Positions 54,241 through 64,000 of a stretch of 64,000 nt of DNA are shown one piece after another. Each line of letters begins with the position of its first letter. The first letter of the stretch is position 1. Below the pieces are notes generated by a model, which saw nothing but the letters and a program-made list of their open reading frames with translations, was not told the DNA's origin and did not search any database. The translations under genes were made by a program, and so were the position numbers. Source of the DNA: Chitinibacter tainanensis DSM 15459 (GTDB lineage Bacteria > Pseudomonadota > Gammaproteobacteria > Burkholderiales > Chitinibacteraceae); assembly GCF_000429785.1 (NCBI RefSeq), contig NZ_AUCN01000021.1:28526-92525 (forward strand). Reading direction: 5' to 3'.

Positions 54241-55548
54241 TTATTCTTTTTCAAACCAGGCGATGCTTTCGACGTGCGCAGTATGCGGGAACATATTGAT
54301 CACACCGGCGGATTTGAGCGTGTAGCCTTTCACATTCACCAGCACATTGGCATCGCGCGCCAAGGTGGCCGGGTTACAGGACACATACACAATCCGTTTC
54401 GGGCCGTGTTCGGCGCTGATGGATTTCACCAGCTCCATCGCGCCATCGCGCGGTGGGTCGATCAACATTTTGTCAAAGCGGCCGAGCTGATCCAGCCATT
54501 CTTCGGTCATCTCGAAAAGATTGGCCACAGTGAATTCAGTGCGTTCGGCCAGGCCGTTGTGTGCGGCTGATTCCAGCGCGCGCTCCACCAGTTGCTGGCT
54601 GCCTTCCATCCCCAATACCTGCGCGCCACGGCGGGCGATAGGCAGGGTGAAATTACCCAAGCCACAGAACATATCGGCGATTTTCTCGCCCGGCTGTGGG
54701 TCGAGCAGATGCAGTGCGCGCTCGACCATCACGCGGTTAATCCCGTGATTTACCTGAGTGAATTCAGTCGGCTTGAACGGCATTTCGATATTAAATTCCG
54801 GCATCAGATAAGTGAGCGCCGGGGCATCGAGTGGATACAGCGGGTAGGCGGTATCCGGGCCTTTGGGTTGCAACCAGATCTGCACTTGCCATTGATCGGC
54901 ATAGGCTTTGAAATGGGCCAGATCGTCGTCGTTGATGGCTTCCATATTGCGGAATACCAGCACGGTGATCTTGGCGCCCACCGCCAGCTCCACTTGCGGC
55001 ATGCGATCAAAAATCGACAGTTTCTTGATCAGTTCGCGCAGCGCCGGCAATTGGGCCGAAACATGCGGGGGCAAGATGTGGCATTCGGTCATATCGGCAA
55101 TAAAGCTTGAGCGCTTTTCATGAAAGCCGACCAGTACCGTGCCTTTTTTGGCCACAAAGCGCGCTGACAAGCGCGCCCGATGGCGATAACCCCAGGCCGG
55201 GCCGTAAATCGCGGGCAGCATGGCTTGCGGGTGAACGCTACCAATGCGCTCCAGATTGTCTTCCAGCACGCGCTGTTTGGCGGCCACTTGGGCGCCGAAT
55301 TCCATGTGTTGCATCGAACAGCCACCGCAGACACCAAAGTGCGGGCATTTTGGTTTTACCCGCATAAAGCTGTCATTATGTATGGCGATAGCTTGCGCGT
55401 TTTCAAAGTTTGGCTTTTTGCGATAGCTGCTGTACGTCACAGTTTCGAACGGCAAAGCGCCGTCGATAAAAATGGTTTTGCCATCGACTCGGGCAACGCC
55501 ATGACCTTCGTGGTCGAGTGATTCAATGTGGGCGGTTGGGTTGGTCAT
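54241..55548 (-). CDS. rlmD: 23S rRNA (uracil-1939-C5)-methyltransferase
   Basis: A 435-residue RNA methyltransferase. It has an N-terminal TRAM domain (about 5-60), a 4Fe-4S cluster site with [10 protein letters not shown] and a later cysteine in M-T-E-C-H. The SAM-binding region has [18 protein letters not shown] follows, and the catalytic cysteine lies in [12 protein letters not shown]. This pattern fits RlmD (RumA). It is divergent from the hybrid kinase gene. Confidence 0.94.
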   Translation of the reverse strand: MTNPTAHIESLDHEGHGVARVDGKTIFIDGALPFETVTYSSYRKKPNFENAQAIAIHNDSFMRVKPKCPHFGVCGGCSMQHMEFGAQVAAKQRVLEDNLERIGSVHPQAMLPAIYGPAWGYRHRARLSARFVAKKGTVLVGFHEKRSSFIADMTECHILPPHVSAQLPALRELIKKLSIFDRMPQVELAVGAKITVLVFRNMEAINDDDLAHFKAYADQWQVQIWLQPKGPDTAYPLYPLDAPALTYLMPEFNIEMPFKPTEFTQVNHGINRVMVERALHLLDPQPGEKIADMFCGLGNFTLPIARRGAQVLGMEGSQQLVERALESAAHNGLAERTEFTVANLFEMTEEWLDQLGRFDKMLIDPPRDGAMELVKSISAEHGPKRIVYVSCNPATLARDANVLVNVKGYTLKSAGVINMFPHTAHVESIAWFEKE

Positions 55549-55645
55549 TTTGAGTCCAAAAATTTAGGCAATAGTCGTCAATTATAACCGAGCTTGGCCC
55601 GCATCGTGCTGCGGCGCTAACCGGTTCGCTGCTGGGTTGCTGCTC

Positions 55646-58261
55646 ATGAAGCTCGAATCCGTTCTCAATTTACCTGCGCTCTTGCAGGCGAAAACCTGGG
55701 AATTATTTGCCGAACATCTGGTGGGGGCGGTGTGTGCGGCCTTTGAGGCCCGCCGCACTTTCCTGATTTTGCCGGCGGCAGAAAATACTCTGCAGATTCA
55801 CGCGCAAGCCGTGATTGGCCTCAAACCACTGTGTTTTGCCGAGCCACAACGACCCGAAGCTTTTTTCGGCCTGGCGGTCGAAGAGCTCTTGTGGCAGCTG
55901 CGCGAGCCGGCGCTCTCGGTGCGGCCGGTTGATTTTCAGGTGCAGGATATTTGGGATCTGGATAGCAGCGAAGTGCCGCAGCTAGTGCGCTGGATCTTGC
56001 CACTGAAGCACAACGATCAGCTGGTGGCGCTGCTGTATGTTGAGCTCTCGGATGTCGCGCGGCTGGAAAAATACCTCGATACCGCTTCATTCCGGATGGA
56101 ATACGCGGCGCTCGCCGGCATGCTGGCCGATCGTATCGATAGCCTGCTGAGTGGTACCGAGCTGGGGCTGGATGAAATGACCCGCCGCTTGCAGCAAAGC
56201 CTGCAGCGCGCGGAAGAATACCGCGAGCTGCTGCGGGTGCTCCATCAGGTTACTTTGCGCCTGACACAAACCCCTGATCTGGATACCCTCTACCGCTCGG
56301 CAGTGCAGGCCGCGATTACCGATCTGGGCATCGACCGGCTGGCGCTGTTTCTGGCCGATCACGATAAAAACCTGATGATTGGCACCTATGGCACGGATAA
56401 TTTTGGTGAGCTCACTGACGAGCACTGGTATAGCGAGCCGATTCCGCAGCGGCAGATCTTTTTTGATGCCGCCAAAAGCCCCGGCGAAGTGATCGTTAAA
56501 GAAGACGCGCCGATTTACTACAACAAAGTCGTGGTTGGGCGGGGCTGGAATTCACTCGTTGGCCTCTATGCCGATGGCAAGCATCTGGGCTGGCTGGCGG
56601 CGGATAATTTCTTGCGCCGTCGCACGCTGATGCCGTATCAGCGCGAAGTGATGAAGCTATTTGCCGCGATTGTGGCGCAGTTAATTCGTGCCAAGCAGGT
56701 GCAGCAAGAGATGCTGCTCTTAAATGCTCGCCTGTCGCAGCAAACCGCCGCGCTGGCCCACGCCAAAGATGAAGCCGAGGCTGCGAGCCGGGCTAAATCT
56801 GATTTTCTGGCCACCATCAGCCATGAAATTCGCACTCCGCTCAATGGGGTGCTGGGCTTTGCCCAGCTGCTGGCCGATACCCGGCTGGATAAAGAGCAAG
56901 CCGAATATGTCAGCAATATCCGCAAGTCGGGCGATTCGCTGGCTTTGCTGGTCAATGATCTGCTGGATTATTCCAAGATCGAAGCTGGCAAATTCGAGCT
57001 GAAACAGGATTTTTTCAATCTGCAGGAAGTGCTGGAAGACTCCTGCAGTATGCTGGCTTCGCGGGCGGTCGAGCGGCGGCTAGAGCTGGTGCTGGATATT
57101 GCGCCCGTGTTTCCGGTGCGCTTTTATGGCGATGGCTTGCGGCTCAAACAGGTGATGACCAATCTGGTGGCCAATGCGCTTAAATTTACCGAGCGCGGCG
57201 GCGTGTATGTTCGCGCGCAAACCCAAGGTGGCATGATTGAGCTGGCGGTGCGCGACACCGGCATTGGCGTGAGCAAAGCGCAGCAGGCGTTGCTGTTCCA
57301 GCGTTTTTATCAGGCCGATTCGGGCTCGACGCGGCGCTACGGCGGCACGGGGCTGGGGTTGGCGATTTGCAAACTCTTGATCGAATTAATGGGCGGTAGC
57401 ATTAGCGTGGAGTCCGAATTGGGGCAGGGTGCCTGTTTTACTGTGCGCCTACCGCTGGGGGCGGATGACACAGTGCGACCCCGCATTTTGCCTACGCTGG
57501 CCTCGCTGGCTGGCCGGCCGGTGGTGCTGTGCGGGCAGCTGGATTGGTCGCTGGGCTGGATACGCCGTCTGCTGATTGCCTCTGAGGTGCAATTACAGGC
57601 TCCGGGCGCGGCCAGCGAGCATGCCTTATGGCTGGTGGATGAAGCGCCCAAGGGCGATGCCTGCGGCCATACGCCGCCGCTGGGGGCGAGCATTCTCACG
57701 CTGGGCTGGCAAGCGCCGAGCAATGCGCATTTGCGGCATGGCTTTATTGCCAAGCCGGCGCTAAATGAAGTGGGCCTGATTCGCAGTCTGAAAAAACTAC
57801 TCGAAACCCAGCCCGCCTTGCCCAGCGCGCCCAATCCGGTGCGCCAGTATCACGGGCATATTCTAGTGGCCGAAGACAACCCGATGAATCAGCGTGTGGT
57901 GAGCGCCTTTTTGCGCAAACTGGGCTGCACGGTGAAAATCGCCCATAGCGGCAAAGATGCAGTGGAGATGCTCAGCCGCGAGCGTTTTGATCTGGTGCTG
58001 ATGGATTGGCAAATGCCGGAAATGGATGGCATTGAGGCCACGCGTATTTTGCGCAGCCAGGTGCAGTTTCGCCATCTGCCGATTATTGCCCTGACCGCCA
58101 ATGCTTTTGAAAGCAGCGAGCAGCAGTGTCTGGCCGCTGGCATGGATGGCTTTTTGGCCAAGCCGCTGGAGTTTGCCCGCCTGCAAGACATGCTCTCGTA
58201 CTACCTCCCCGAGCAGGAAGATGAATACCCGCTGCCGGTCATCGCCAGCGCGCTGGATTAA
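55646..58261 (+). CDS. Cytoplasmic hybrid sensor histidine kinase
   Basis: An 871-residue kinase with no membrane helices. Residues about 1-170 resemble a GAF-like module, about 215-365 a second GAF domain, then a coiled coil. The phosphorylated histidine is H393 in [13 protein letters not shown]. ATPase boxes [15 protein letters not shown] and G-G-T-G-L-G-L-A-I follow. After an unusual segment (about 610-730) comes a receiver with D787 in [11 protein letters not shown]. The signal is unknown, and no response-regulator gene is adjacent. The ATG at 55646 has only a weak ribosome site. Confidence 0.9.
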   Translation: MKLESVLNLPALLQAKTWELFAEHLVGAVCAAFEARRTFLILPAAENTLQIHAQAVIGLKPLCFAEPQRPEAFFGLAVEELLWQLREPALSVRPVDFQVQDIWDLDSSEVPQLVRWILPLKHNDQLVALLYVELSDVARLEKYLDTASFRMEYAALAGMLADRIDSLLSGTELGLDEMTRRLQQSLQRAEEYRELLRVLHQVTLRLTQTPDLDTLYRSAVQAAITDLGIDRLALFLADHDKNLMIGTYGTDNFGELTDEHWYSEPIPQRQIFFDAAKSPGEVIVKEDAPIYYNKVVVGRGWNSLVGLYADGKHLGWLAADNFLRRRTLMPYQREVMKLFAAIVAQLIRAKQVQQEMLLLNARLSQQTAALAHAKDEAEAASRAKSDFLATISHEIRTPLNGVLGFAQLLADTRLDKEQAEYVSNIRKSGDSLALLVNDLLDYSKIEAGKFELKQDFFNLQEVLEDSCSMLASRAVERRLELVLDIAPVFPVRFYGDGLRLKQVMTNLVANALKFTERGGVYVRAQTQGGMIELAVRDTGIGVSKAQQALLFQRFYQADSGSTRRYGGTGLGLAICKLLIELMGGSISVESELGQGACFTVRLPLGADDTVRPRILPTLASLAGRPVVLCGQLDWSLGWIRRLLIASEVQLQAPGAASEHALWLVDEAPKGDACGHTPPLGASILTLGWQAPSNAHLRHGFIAKPALNEVGLIRSLKKLLETQPALPSAPNPVRQYHGHILVAEDNPMNQRVVSAFLRKLGCTVKIAHSGKDAVEMLSRERFDLVLMDWQMPEMDGIEATRILRSQVQFRHLPIIALTANAFESSEQQCLAAGMDGFLAKPLEFARLQDMLSYYLPEQEDEYPLPVIASALD

Positions 58262-58345
58262 AGCGCAAGGCTAGATTAGGGAAAACCCGCAGGGCAGCCG
58301 CAGGGCGAGCTGTTATCCTCTCTGTTTTAGCTGGCCGTATTACGC

Positions 58346-59230
58346 ATGAATTCCAAACTTGCCGGGCATCTGCTGGTGCTGTTCTGTGTGTTGGTCTGGG
58401 GCGTGACTTTTGTCTCGACCAAGGTCTTGCTGGGCGTGCGCAGCCCGGTTGAGATTGCCTTTGATCGCTTTGTCTTGGCCTTTCTGGTCTTGTGTGTGCT
58501 GCATCCCCGCTTTGCCTGGCAGGCGCCGCGTGAAGAGCTGCGCTTTTTCGGGCTGGGCCTGTGTGGCGTGACGCTGTATTTCCTGTTTGAAAACTTTGCC
58601 CTGCAATACACGCAGGCCTCGAATGTGGGCTTGCTGGTGTCTTCCGCGCCGCTACTCACTGCGATTTTTGCCCATTACATCACCCACGAACAAAAACTGA
58701 GCCGGCAATTTGTGCTGGGCTCGCTCCTGGCGCTGCTGGGCGTTGCGGTGGTGATGTTTAACGGCAGCGTCGTGCTCAAACTCAACCCGCTGGGCGACTT
58801 GCTGGCGCTGCTGGCAGGTGCGGCCTGGGCCTTGTATTGCCTGCAATTGCGCAAAATGGGCGACAAATACGGCTATCTGTATTTAACCCGGCAAGTATTT
58901 TTCTATGGTTTGCTCACCATGCTGCCGGCGTTGTATTTCACGCACTATCGGCTCGATCTTGGGCTGTGGCTGAGCGCTTCGGCCGGCAATATGCTGTTTC
59001 TGGGCGTGGTGGCATCGGCGGTTTGTTATGTGGCCTGGAATAAGGCTGTGAACCTGATTGGCTCGGTGAAGGCCAGCAACTACATCTATCTGATTCCGGT
59101 GGTGACCTTGATCACCGCCGTGTTGGCGCTGGGCGAGCGGCTCACCCTGATTGGCCTGACCGGTGCAGCGTTTATCCTCTGTGGGGTATATTACGCTGAG
59201 CATGGTCTTAAATTGCCTAGCGGGCAATAG
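58346..59230 (+). CDS. EamA-family (DMT) transporter
   Basis: A 294-residue inner-membrane protein with about ten helices in two EamA repeats. V-W-G-V-T-F-V-S-T-K-V-L-L and N-F-A-L-Q-Y-T-Q-A-S-N-V-G-L-L are typical conserved stretches; the second repeat ends with A-L-G-E-R-L-T. It is unrelated at close range to the EamA gene at 30 kb. The substrate is unknown. It precedes cobU by 13 bases on the same strand, which may be chance or may hint at a corrinoid-linked precursor. Confidence 0.87.
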   Translation: MNSKLAGHLLVLFCVLVWGVTFVSTKVLLGVRSPVEIAFDRFVLAFLVLCVLHPRFAWQAPREELRFFGLGLCGVTLYFLFENFALQYTQASNVGLLVSSAPLLTAIFAHYITHEQKLSRQFVLGSLLALLGVAVVMFNGSVVLKLNPLGDLLALLAGAAWALYCLQLRKMGDKYGYLYLTRQVFFYGLLTMLPALYFTHYRLDLGLWLSASAGNMLFLGVVASAVCYVAWNKAVNLIGSVKASNYIYLIPVVTLITAVLALGERLTLIGLTGAAFILCGVYYAEHGLKLPSGQ

Positions 59231-59243
59231 GAGTAGGGAGTAT

Positions 59244-59765
59244 ATGCAGCTCATCTTGGTGACTGGCGCCCAGAAAAGCGGCAAAAGCCGCTATGCCGAA
59301 CAACGCGCGCTGGCGCTGGCTGCGCAGCCGGGCTATCTGGCCACCGCGCGGGTTTGGGATGAGGATTTTGCCGAGCGCATCCGCCGCCATCAGGCCGAGC
59401 GTGATGCGCGCTGGGTGAATCTGGAGCAAGACGTTGACCTGGCCGCGCACGGTTTTGGCGGGGAAGTGCTGGTGCTCGATTGCATCACCCTGTGGCTGAC
59501 CAATCTGTTTACTGATAGCCAATACGAGCGTGAGGACACGCTGGCTACCGCCAAACAGCGCTGGCAGGCGTTTATCGAGGTGAGCCCGCCGACGGTGATC
59601 GCGGTGGGTAATGAGCTGGGTTGGAGCCTTCATGCTGAAACCCAGATGGGCCGGCATTTTGTTGATCTGCACGGCAGCTTTATGCAGCACATCGCCGCGC
59701 AGGCAACTGAAGTGGTGCTGATGGTGGCGGGCTTGCCGCTGACAGTGAAAGCGCCCGCAGCTTAA
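59244..59765 (+). CDS. cobU: Adenosylcobinamide kinase / guanylyltransferase
   Basis: A 173-residue bifunctional enzyme that phosphorylates adenosylcobinamide and converts it to the GDP form in cobalamin assembly or salvage. The P-loop is G-A-Q-K-S-G-K-S (GGARSGKS in most CobU). R-R-H-Q-A-E-R-D-A-R-W holds the guanylylated histidine, and V-G-N-E-L-G-W-S-L-H and G-R-H-F-V-D-L-H-G follow. The ATG at 59244 has GGGAG upstream. No other cobalamin gene lies nearby. Confidence 0.9.
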   Translation: MQLILVTGAQKSGKSRYAEQRALALAAQPGYLATARVWDEDFAERIRRHQAERDARWVNLEQDVDLAAHGFGGEVLVLDCITLWLTNLFTDSQYEREDTLATAKQRWQAFIEVSPPTVIAVGNELGWSLHAETQMGRHFVDLHGSFMQHIAAQATEVVLMVAGLPLTVKAPAA

Positions 59766-59787
59766 TTCTTGCCCCGTTTGCCGCAAA

Positions 59788-59818
59788 TAAAAAAACCGCG
59801 CAATGCGCGGCTTTTTTA
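59788..59818. terminator. Bidirectional terminator between cobU and aqpZ
   Basis: AAAAAAA-ccgcgc-aat-gcgcgg-c-TTTTTT. Confidence 0.88.
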
Positions 59819-59832
59819 TTGAGTGCTGAAGA

Positions 59833-60531
59833 TTAAGCTTTGGCTTTGCCCAGCCAGTTATAAATCAGCCCTGCCACCGCCGCACCGGCCAGTGGCGCCA
59901 GCCAGAAGACCCACACCTGCTGCAGCGCTGCCGTATCGGCAAACAAGGCCACCGCCAGACTCCGCGCCGGGTTCACCGAGGTATTGCTGACCGGAATCGA
60001 GATCAGGTGAATCAGGCTCAGCCCCAAGCCAATCGCGATTGGCGCTAGCCCGGCCGGTGCGCGCTGATCGGTGCTACCCAAGATAATCAGCAGGAACATC
60101 GCGGTGAGAACAGCCTCAGCCAGCAAGACTGCGCCCAGCGCATAGCCGCCTGGCGAGAGCTCGCCAAAGCCGTTGCTGGCAAAGCCACCGGCCACAAAGC
60201 CGGCTTTACCACTGGCGATCAGATACAGCACTGCCGCGCCGGCGATCCCACCCAGCACTTGGGCAATCCAGTAAGAGGGCAGCTCTTTGGCCGGAAAACG
60301 CCCGCCGGCCACGAGGCCAAGCGTGACGGCTGGATTGAGGTGGCAGCCGGAAATATGCCCGATCGCATAAGCCATGGTCAGTACGGTCAGACCAAACGCC
60401 AGCGCCACACCGACAAAACCGATGCCTAATTGTGGAAATGCGGCCGCCAGCACGGCGCTACCGCAGCCGCCCAGGACTAGCCAGAAGGTGCCGATGAATT
60501 CGGCCGCGAGGCGTTGTTGTATCGAATACAT
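59833..60531 (-). CDS. aqpZ: Aquaporin Z
   Basis: A 232-residue water channel with six membrane helices and two half-helices. The two NPA motifs are H-L-N-P-A-V-T-L-G and S-V-N-P-A-R-S-L. The second is followed by arginine of the selectivity filter, and the histidine and length fit a water-selective AqpZ rather than GlpF. It lies alone between convergent cobU and hisC. Confidence 0.95.
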   Translation of the reverse strand: MYSIQQRLAAEFIGTFWLVLGGCGSAVLAAAFPQLGIGFVGVALAFGLTVLTMAYAIGHISGCHLNPAVTLGLVAGGRFPAKELPSYWIAQVLGGIAGAAVLYLIASGKAGFVAGGFASNGFGELSPGGYALGAVLLAEAVLTAMFLLIILGSTDQRAPAGLAPIAIGLGLSLIHLISIPVSNTSVNPARSLAVALFADTAALQQVWVFWLAPLAGAAVAGLIYNWLGKAKA

Positions 60532-60723
60532 GATGAACTCTCCCTATCGATGTGGTGGGTGCATACCAGCTTTGCTTGGGCTGGCAACCCGGTTAGGAGA
60601 GTTTACCTTTTTAAAGGCTTACGGTTTATGACGAATGGGGCGAGAAATCACCCCGATTTCGTGTAATAGTGGCTTGTGTCGCCGCAGAGGGCCGGTCAGA
60701 CTGGTCCTGACCGGTATAGGGGC

Positions 60724-61779
60724 TTACGCTAGGATCTCGCGCAGGGCACTTACGAGCGCCGCGCATTCGTCGGGGGTGCCAATCGAAATGCGCAGAAATT
60801 GCTCGATGCGGGCCTGTTTAAAGTGGCGCACGATAATGGCGCGTTCGCGCAGGGCGGCGGCCAGCGTGGCGGCATCGTGGCCTGGATGGCGGGCAAACAC
60901 GAAATTGGCGCTGGAAGGCAGCACCTCAAAACCCAGCTCATGCAGTTGCGTAGTGAGGGTATCACGGCTGGCGTTAATCGCTGCGCAGGTTTGCGCGAAA
61001 TACCCCTCATCTTCAAATGCGGCTACCGCGCCGGCCAGCGCCACCCGATCCAGCGGATAACTATTAAAGCTGTTTTTTACGCGTTCCAGCCCGGCGATCA
61101 AATCAGGGTGGCCGACCGCAAAGCCCACTCGCAGCCCCGCCAGCGAGCGCGATTTCGACAGCGTTTGCACCACCAGCAGATTATCGTAGCGCGCAATCAG
61201 GCTAATGGCGCTTTCGCCGCCAAAATCCACATAGGCTTCATCCACCACCAGTACCTGATCGGGGTAGCGCTGTAGCAGCGCTTCGATTTGCGCCAGCGGC
61301 AGCAAAATGCCGGTTGGGGCGTTTGGATTAGGGAAAATGATCGCGCCGCCACCGGTGTAATCGGCCGGGTCGATGCAGAAATCCGCCGTTAGCGGCACGG
61401 TGCGAAAATCAATGCCATACAAGCCGCAATACACCGGATAAAAGCTGTAGGTGATGTCCGGAAACAGTAGCGGGCGCTCGTGTTTCAGCAGCGCCTGAAA
61501 GGTGTGCGCCAGCACTTCATCCGAGCTATTACCAACAAACACCTGCTGGCGGCTCAGGCCGTGATAATGAGCAATCGCGTCTTTGAGCACATCGCCATTC
61601 GGATCCGGATACAGCCGCAGCGTATCGGCCACGGCCGCTTGCATGGCGGCGATGGCTTTGGGCGAGGGGCCGTAGGGATTTTCATTGGTGTTGAGCTTGA
61701 TCAGGTTGGTGATCTTCGGCTGCTCGCCCGGGGTGTAGGGGGTGAGCGTGTGAACGACGGGACTCCAGAAACGGCTCAT
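60724..61779 (-). CDS. hisC: Histidinol-phosphate aminotransferase
   Basis: A 351-residue fold-type I PLP enzyme for histidine synthesis. [13 protein letters not shown] is the HisC opening, V-G-N-S-S-D-E-V-L follows, and the PLP lysine lies in [15 protein letters not shown]. It stands apart from other his genes, so a second copy acting in phenylalanine/tyrosine transamination is possible. The ATG at 61779 aligns with the family start; the ribosome site is weak. Confidence 0.92.
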   Translation of the reverse strand: MSRFWSPVVHTLTPYTPGEQPKITNLIKLNTNENPYGPSPKAIAAMQAAVADTLRLYPDPNGDVLKDAIAHYHGLSRQQVFVGNSSDEVLAHTFQALLKHERPLLFPDITYSFYPVYCGLYGIDFRTVPLTADFCIDPADYTGGGAIIFPNPNAPTGILLPLAQIEALLQRYPDQVLVVDEAYVDFGGESAISLIARYDNLLVVQTLSKSRSLAGLRVGFAVGHPDLIAGLERVKNSFNSYPLDRVALAGAVAAFEDEGYFAQTCAAINASRDTLTTQLHELGFEVLPSSANFVFARHPGHDAATLAAALRERAIIVRHFKQARIEQFLRISIGTPDECAALVSALREILA

Positions 61780-61998
61780 GACAGGCTCTTGTTTGGCAAG
61801 GACAAAAGCCGATTCTACCAAGTGGCTTGCCCTTTGCGCGCAAGCTTGGGTAAAAAAAGCCCGCGGTATTGGCCGCTTGGCGGGTGTGGCTTGTCAGGCG
61901 ATTGCGTAGCCCCGACACTCCGATTAGTGTTTAGTGATAAATAAAGACACATAAACAATGACGCAGCTTTTGGTGCCGGATGGAGGTAAAGCCATTTT

Positions 61999-62976
61999 AT
62001 GACGATTAGTATGCGTGCTCTGGCGGCCGCGGTTGGTGTTTCGGTTGGCACCGTGTCGCGGGCGCTTAAGCATCAGGGCGGTGTTTCGCCCGAAACCCGA
62101 CAGCGGGTCTTTCAGCAGGCCGCCGCGCTGGGCTACGACCTGGGGCGGCTAGAGCCGGCACCGCTGCGCAAAGTATTGTTTCTGCTGCACAGTCAGCACA
62201 CCCGTTCAAGCGCGTTGCCGTTTTATTCGGCTGTCGAGCAGGGCGCGCGTGATGTATGTACCCCTATGGGTATTGAGCTGCAGCCCTTTACGGTTAAGCC
62301 TTCTAGCTCAATACGTCGGCAATTGTTGCTGCAAGAGGCCGATGCGATTCTGGCCGTGGGTTTTCTGGAGCCGGAAACGCTGGCCATCGCGCAGGCGCTG
62401 GGCAAGCCGATGACGCTGATCGACAGCAGCGCGCCAGGGCTGCCGAGTGTGAACCCGGACAATCTTGCGGGCACGCAGGCGCTGACGGCGCAATTACTCG
62501 CGCAGGGCTATCAGCGCATTGCTTTTTTGTGTGGCTCGCTGGCGCACTATTCAATTCGTTTACGCGAGCGCGGCTATCGGCAGGCATTATTTAATGCCGG
62601 GCGATTGGCCGATCCAGCGCTGGAGGGGCTGATTCCGCCCGGACTAGACCTCGCGGCTGGAGTGCAACATGTATTGCGGCAATGGCTGGCGGGCATCAAT
62701 CCGCCCGATGCCATCATTGCCTACAACGACGCCTGTGCGCTGGAAGTGCTGCGTCAGCTGCGCAGCCACGGTATTCGCGTGCCCCAGCAAATCGCCGTGG
62801 CGGGCTTTGACAATATCCCCAGCGCCGCCGATGCCGGCCTGACCACCGTCGCTGTGGATCAGGCTGCGCTCGGTATTTCGGGGATGCGGCAATTACTGGA
62901 GCTTGCCCGCCACCAAGCAACGCGCGACAGTTTGCACGCGGTACGCGTATTGCAGCGCGCGAGTACAACCCGCTAG
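61999..62976 (+). CDS. LacI-family transcriptional regulator
   Basis: A 325-residue repressor-type regulator. The N-terminal DNA-binding region (about 5-50) is M-R-A-L-A-A-A-V-G-V-S-V-G-T-V-S-R-A-L, with V-S-P-E-T-R-Q-R-V as hinge approach. A sugar-binding-protein-like effector domain follows, ending with A-V-A-G-F-D-N-I-P-S-A. The ribosome site GGAGG lies well placed before the ATG. No sugar gene adjoins it (hisC is divergent, an adhesin gene follows), so its target may be remote. Confidence 0.9.
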   Translation: MTISMRALAAAVGVSVGTVSRALKHQGGVSPETRQRVFQQAAALGYDLGRLEPAPLRKVLFLLHSQHTRSSALPFYSAVEQGARDVCTPMGIELQPFTVKPSSSIRRQLLLQEADAILAVGFLEPETLAIAQALGKPMTLIDSSAPGLPSVNPDNLAGTQALTAQLLAQGYQRIAFLCGSLAHYSIRLRERGYRQALFNAGRLADPALEGLIPPGLDLAAGVQHVLRQWLAGINPPDAIIAYNDACALEVLRQLRSHGIRVPQQIAVAGFDNIPSAADAGLTTVAVDQAALGISGMRQLLELARHQATRDSLHAVRVLQRASTTR

Positions 62977-63110
62977 TAATTGCAGCGCTGCTGGCTAGGG
63001 CGGGGCAAGAACTGCATCAGTGACTCGACCTTAGTCGAAAATGCTAAGTCAAATCGCTCGTCTAGGCCTTTTTTAGTAAGGAATGTACTTCGGTACAGTC
63101 GTATATTTTT

Positions 63111-63127
63111 CCGCCCCCCCCTATATT
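63111..63127 (+). promoter_or_regulatory. C8 tract adjoining a -10-like TATATT before the adhesin gene
   Basis: Eight consecutive C residues (63114-63121) directly precede TATATT (63122-63127), 35 bases before the ATG. A small tgtac-ttcg-gtaca hairpin lies just upstream at 63084-63097. The -35 region is poor. Confidence 0.45.
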
Positions 63128-63161
63128 CCTTGGCTGGTAATCTAATCTCAGGAATTTAGTC

Positions 63162-64000
63162 ATGGCGAGTGTTGCAGCTCAGGGCGTTAAATCAGCAGCG
63201 AAATCCATTGTATTGGTTGATGGTGTTGCATTTGTGCGGGATGCCAGTGGTAAAGAAACCCAGCTGCAAGTCGGTCAGCCACTGCAAGAAGGGCAGGTGA
63301 TTTTTACCTCTGCAACTGGCCATGCCACCTTACTGTTGCCCAATGGTCAGGTCGTTGAGCTGGCTGCCGGCCGCGATATGTTGATCGATGGAGATCTAAG
63401 CGGCGGCGCGACAACCGACGTGACCGAGGCGCGTGTGGCTCAGGCCGACACGAGTGCCGATCAGATCATTACTGCGCTTAATCAGGGCAAAGATCTTTCA
63501 GATGAACTTGAAGCCACTGCCGCGGGCTTAAATGGTGCCGGTGCAGAGGGTGAAGGCGCTGGTTTCGTTCGTTTGCTCCGTATCGCCGAAAACGTATCGC
63601 CAGTTAGCTTTAATTTCGGTGCAAATGGTGCTGCACCTGACTTGACCGTGCCAGAGTACGCAACGCTCCCGCAGCCGGAACCCGAGATTGTCTTCCCACC
63701 AGAGCCACCGGTTGAAACACCCTCGATCACCATTGGTAATCCAAGTGGTGCCGCCGGCAACACCAACGACATCACCGTCGCCGAGGGCAAAGACGCCGTC
63801 TTCGCCGTTCACGTTGAAAAAGCCGCTACTGGTAGCACCCTGACGCTGACGCTGGCCGACGGCACTGCGCTGAGCCCAAGCGACTACAGCAAAGGCCAGT
63901 ACAGCTACAGTCTGGATGGCGGCAAAACCTGGACCGTGTATACCGGCGCCGTTGCGCTGAAGGCCGGCACCAATGACGTTCTGGTGAAAACCACCACGGT
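63162..64000 (+). CDS. LapA-like adhesin with N-terminal retention module, 5' part only
   Basis: The reading frame is open from the ATG at 63162 (AGGAA upstream) to the window end, 279 codons. Residues about 1-115 form the retention module that holds type 1-secreted adhesins in the outer-membrane TolC pore. The LapG cleavage site is visible as T-A-A-G at 119-122 (di-alanine 120-121), followed by a Gly-rich stretch and F-V-R-L-L-R-I-A-E-N-V. A Pro/Glu-rich hinge (about 165-190) leads into the first beta-sandwich repeat (from about 192), with D-Y-S-K-G-Q-Y and D-G-G-K-T-W. Such proteins are often thousands of residues long and end in RTX repeats; that part lies outside the window. Confidence 0.9.
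   Translation, partial: MASVAAQGVKSAAKSIVLVDGVAFVRDASGKETQLQVGQPLQEGQVIFTSATGHATLLLPNGQVVELAAGRDMLIDGDLSGGATTDVTEARVAQADTSADQIITALNQGKDLSDELEATAAGLNGAGAEGEGAGFVRLLRIAENVSPVSFNFGANGAAPDLTVPEYATLPQPEPEIVFPPEPPVETPSITIGNPSGAAGNTNDITVAEGKDAVFAVHVEKAATGSTLTLTLADGTALSPSDYSKGQYSYSLDGGKTWTVYTGAVALKAGTNDVLVKTTT

Noticed and set aside
61920..61955. LacI operator between hisC and the LacI-type gene
   Set aside because: The imperfect repeat around gtgtttag / aagacac has only four- to five-base matching ends and lacks the central CG of LacI-family operators.
1..64000. tRNA, rRNA, CRISPR array, insertion sequence or prophage
   Set aside because: None was seen; gene order and composition look like ordinary chromosome throughout.

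Overview
The window reads as a chromosomal segment of a free-living, chitin-degrading Gram-negative betaproteobacterium, most like the Neisseriales (Chitinibacteraceae such as Chitinibacter or Deefgea). The basis is LPS heptosyltransferase waaF, the order maf/yceD-rpmF-plsX-fabH-fabD-fabG-acpP-fabF, a GH19 and a GH18 chitinase, two GH3 hexosaminidases, three chemoreceptors and a LapA-like surface adhesin. The taxonomic call is inference from gene content; no rRNA is present. No tRNA, IS element, prophage, integrase or CRISPR array was seen.

Layout. 1-4.7 kb: partial phzF-like gene, then pcnB-folK and panB-transglutaminase-panC (RNA polyadenylation, folate and pantothenate synthesis). 4.8-10 kb: unknown protein, dinB, a chemoreceptor, a PAP2 phosphatase and an RsmI-type methylase. 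10-17.3 kb: maf (yceF type) divergent from yceD-rpmF, followed by the type II fatty-acid cluster with several internal terminators. 17.5-25.3 kb: DUF1631 protein, lipocalin, pabB-pabC (p-aminobenzoate), a small exported protein, a 577-base gene-free stretch and mltF. 25.4-36.5 kb: gltX, isochorismatase-like hydrolase, GH3 enzyme, AraC regulator divergent from an EamA transporter, chemoreceptor, GGDEF-EAL protein and a secreted GH19 chitinase with two chitin-binding modules. 36.9-43.6 kb: very basic exported protein, waaF-aroA, zinc-finger protein, ilvE, NhaR-like regulator, zinc-ribbon protein and htpX. 43.8-55.5 kb: chemoreceptor, TMEM175-like channel, a sugar ABC importer followed by a second GH3 enzyme, then a LuxR-type regulator and GH18 chitinase, and rlmD. 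55.6-64 kb: cytoplasmic hybrid histidine kinase, EamA transporter, cobU, aqpZ, hisC, a LacI regulator and the start of a large LapA-like adhesin that runs off the window.

How it fits together. The secreted GH19 and GH18 chitinases, two GH3 hexosaminidases and a sugar ABC importer suggest a route from extracellular chitin to imported amino sugars (inference). The chemoreceptors, the c-di-GMP enzyme and the LapA-like adhesin with its TAAG proteolysis site suggest switching between swimming and surface attachment.

Most notable structural finding: five intergenic palindromes, each exactly 49 bases long from GGGTAT to ATACCC, scattered through the window. They look like a small REP/MITE-type family. 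Also worth attention are a C8 tract beside a -10-like box in front of the adhesin gene, a minus-strand terminator with no minus-strand gene (candidate small RNA), and a possibly leaderless pabB message.
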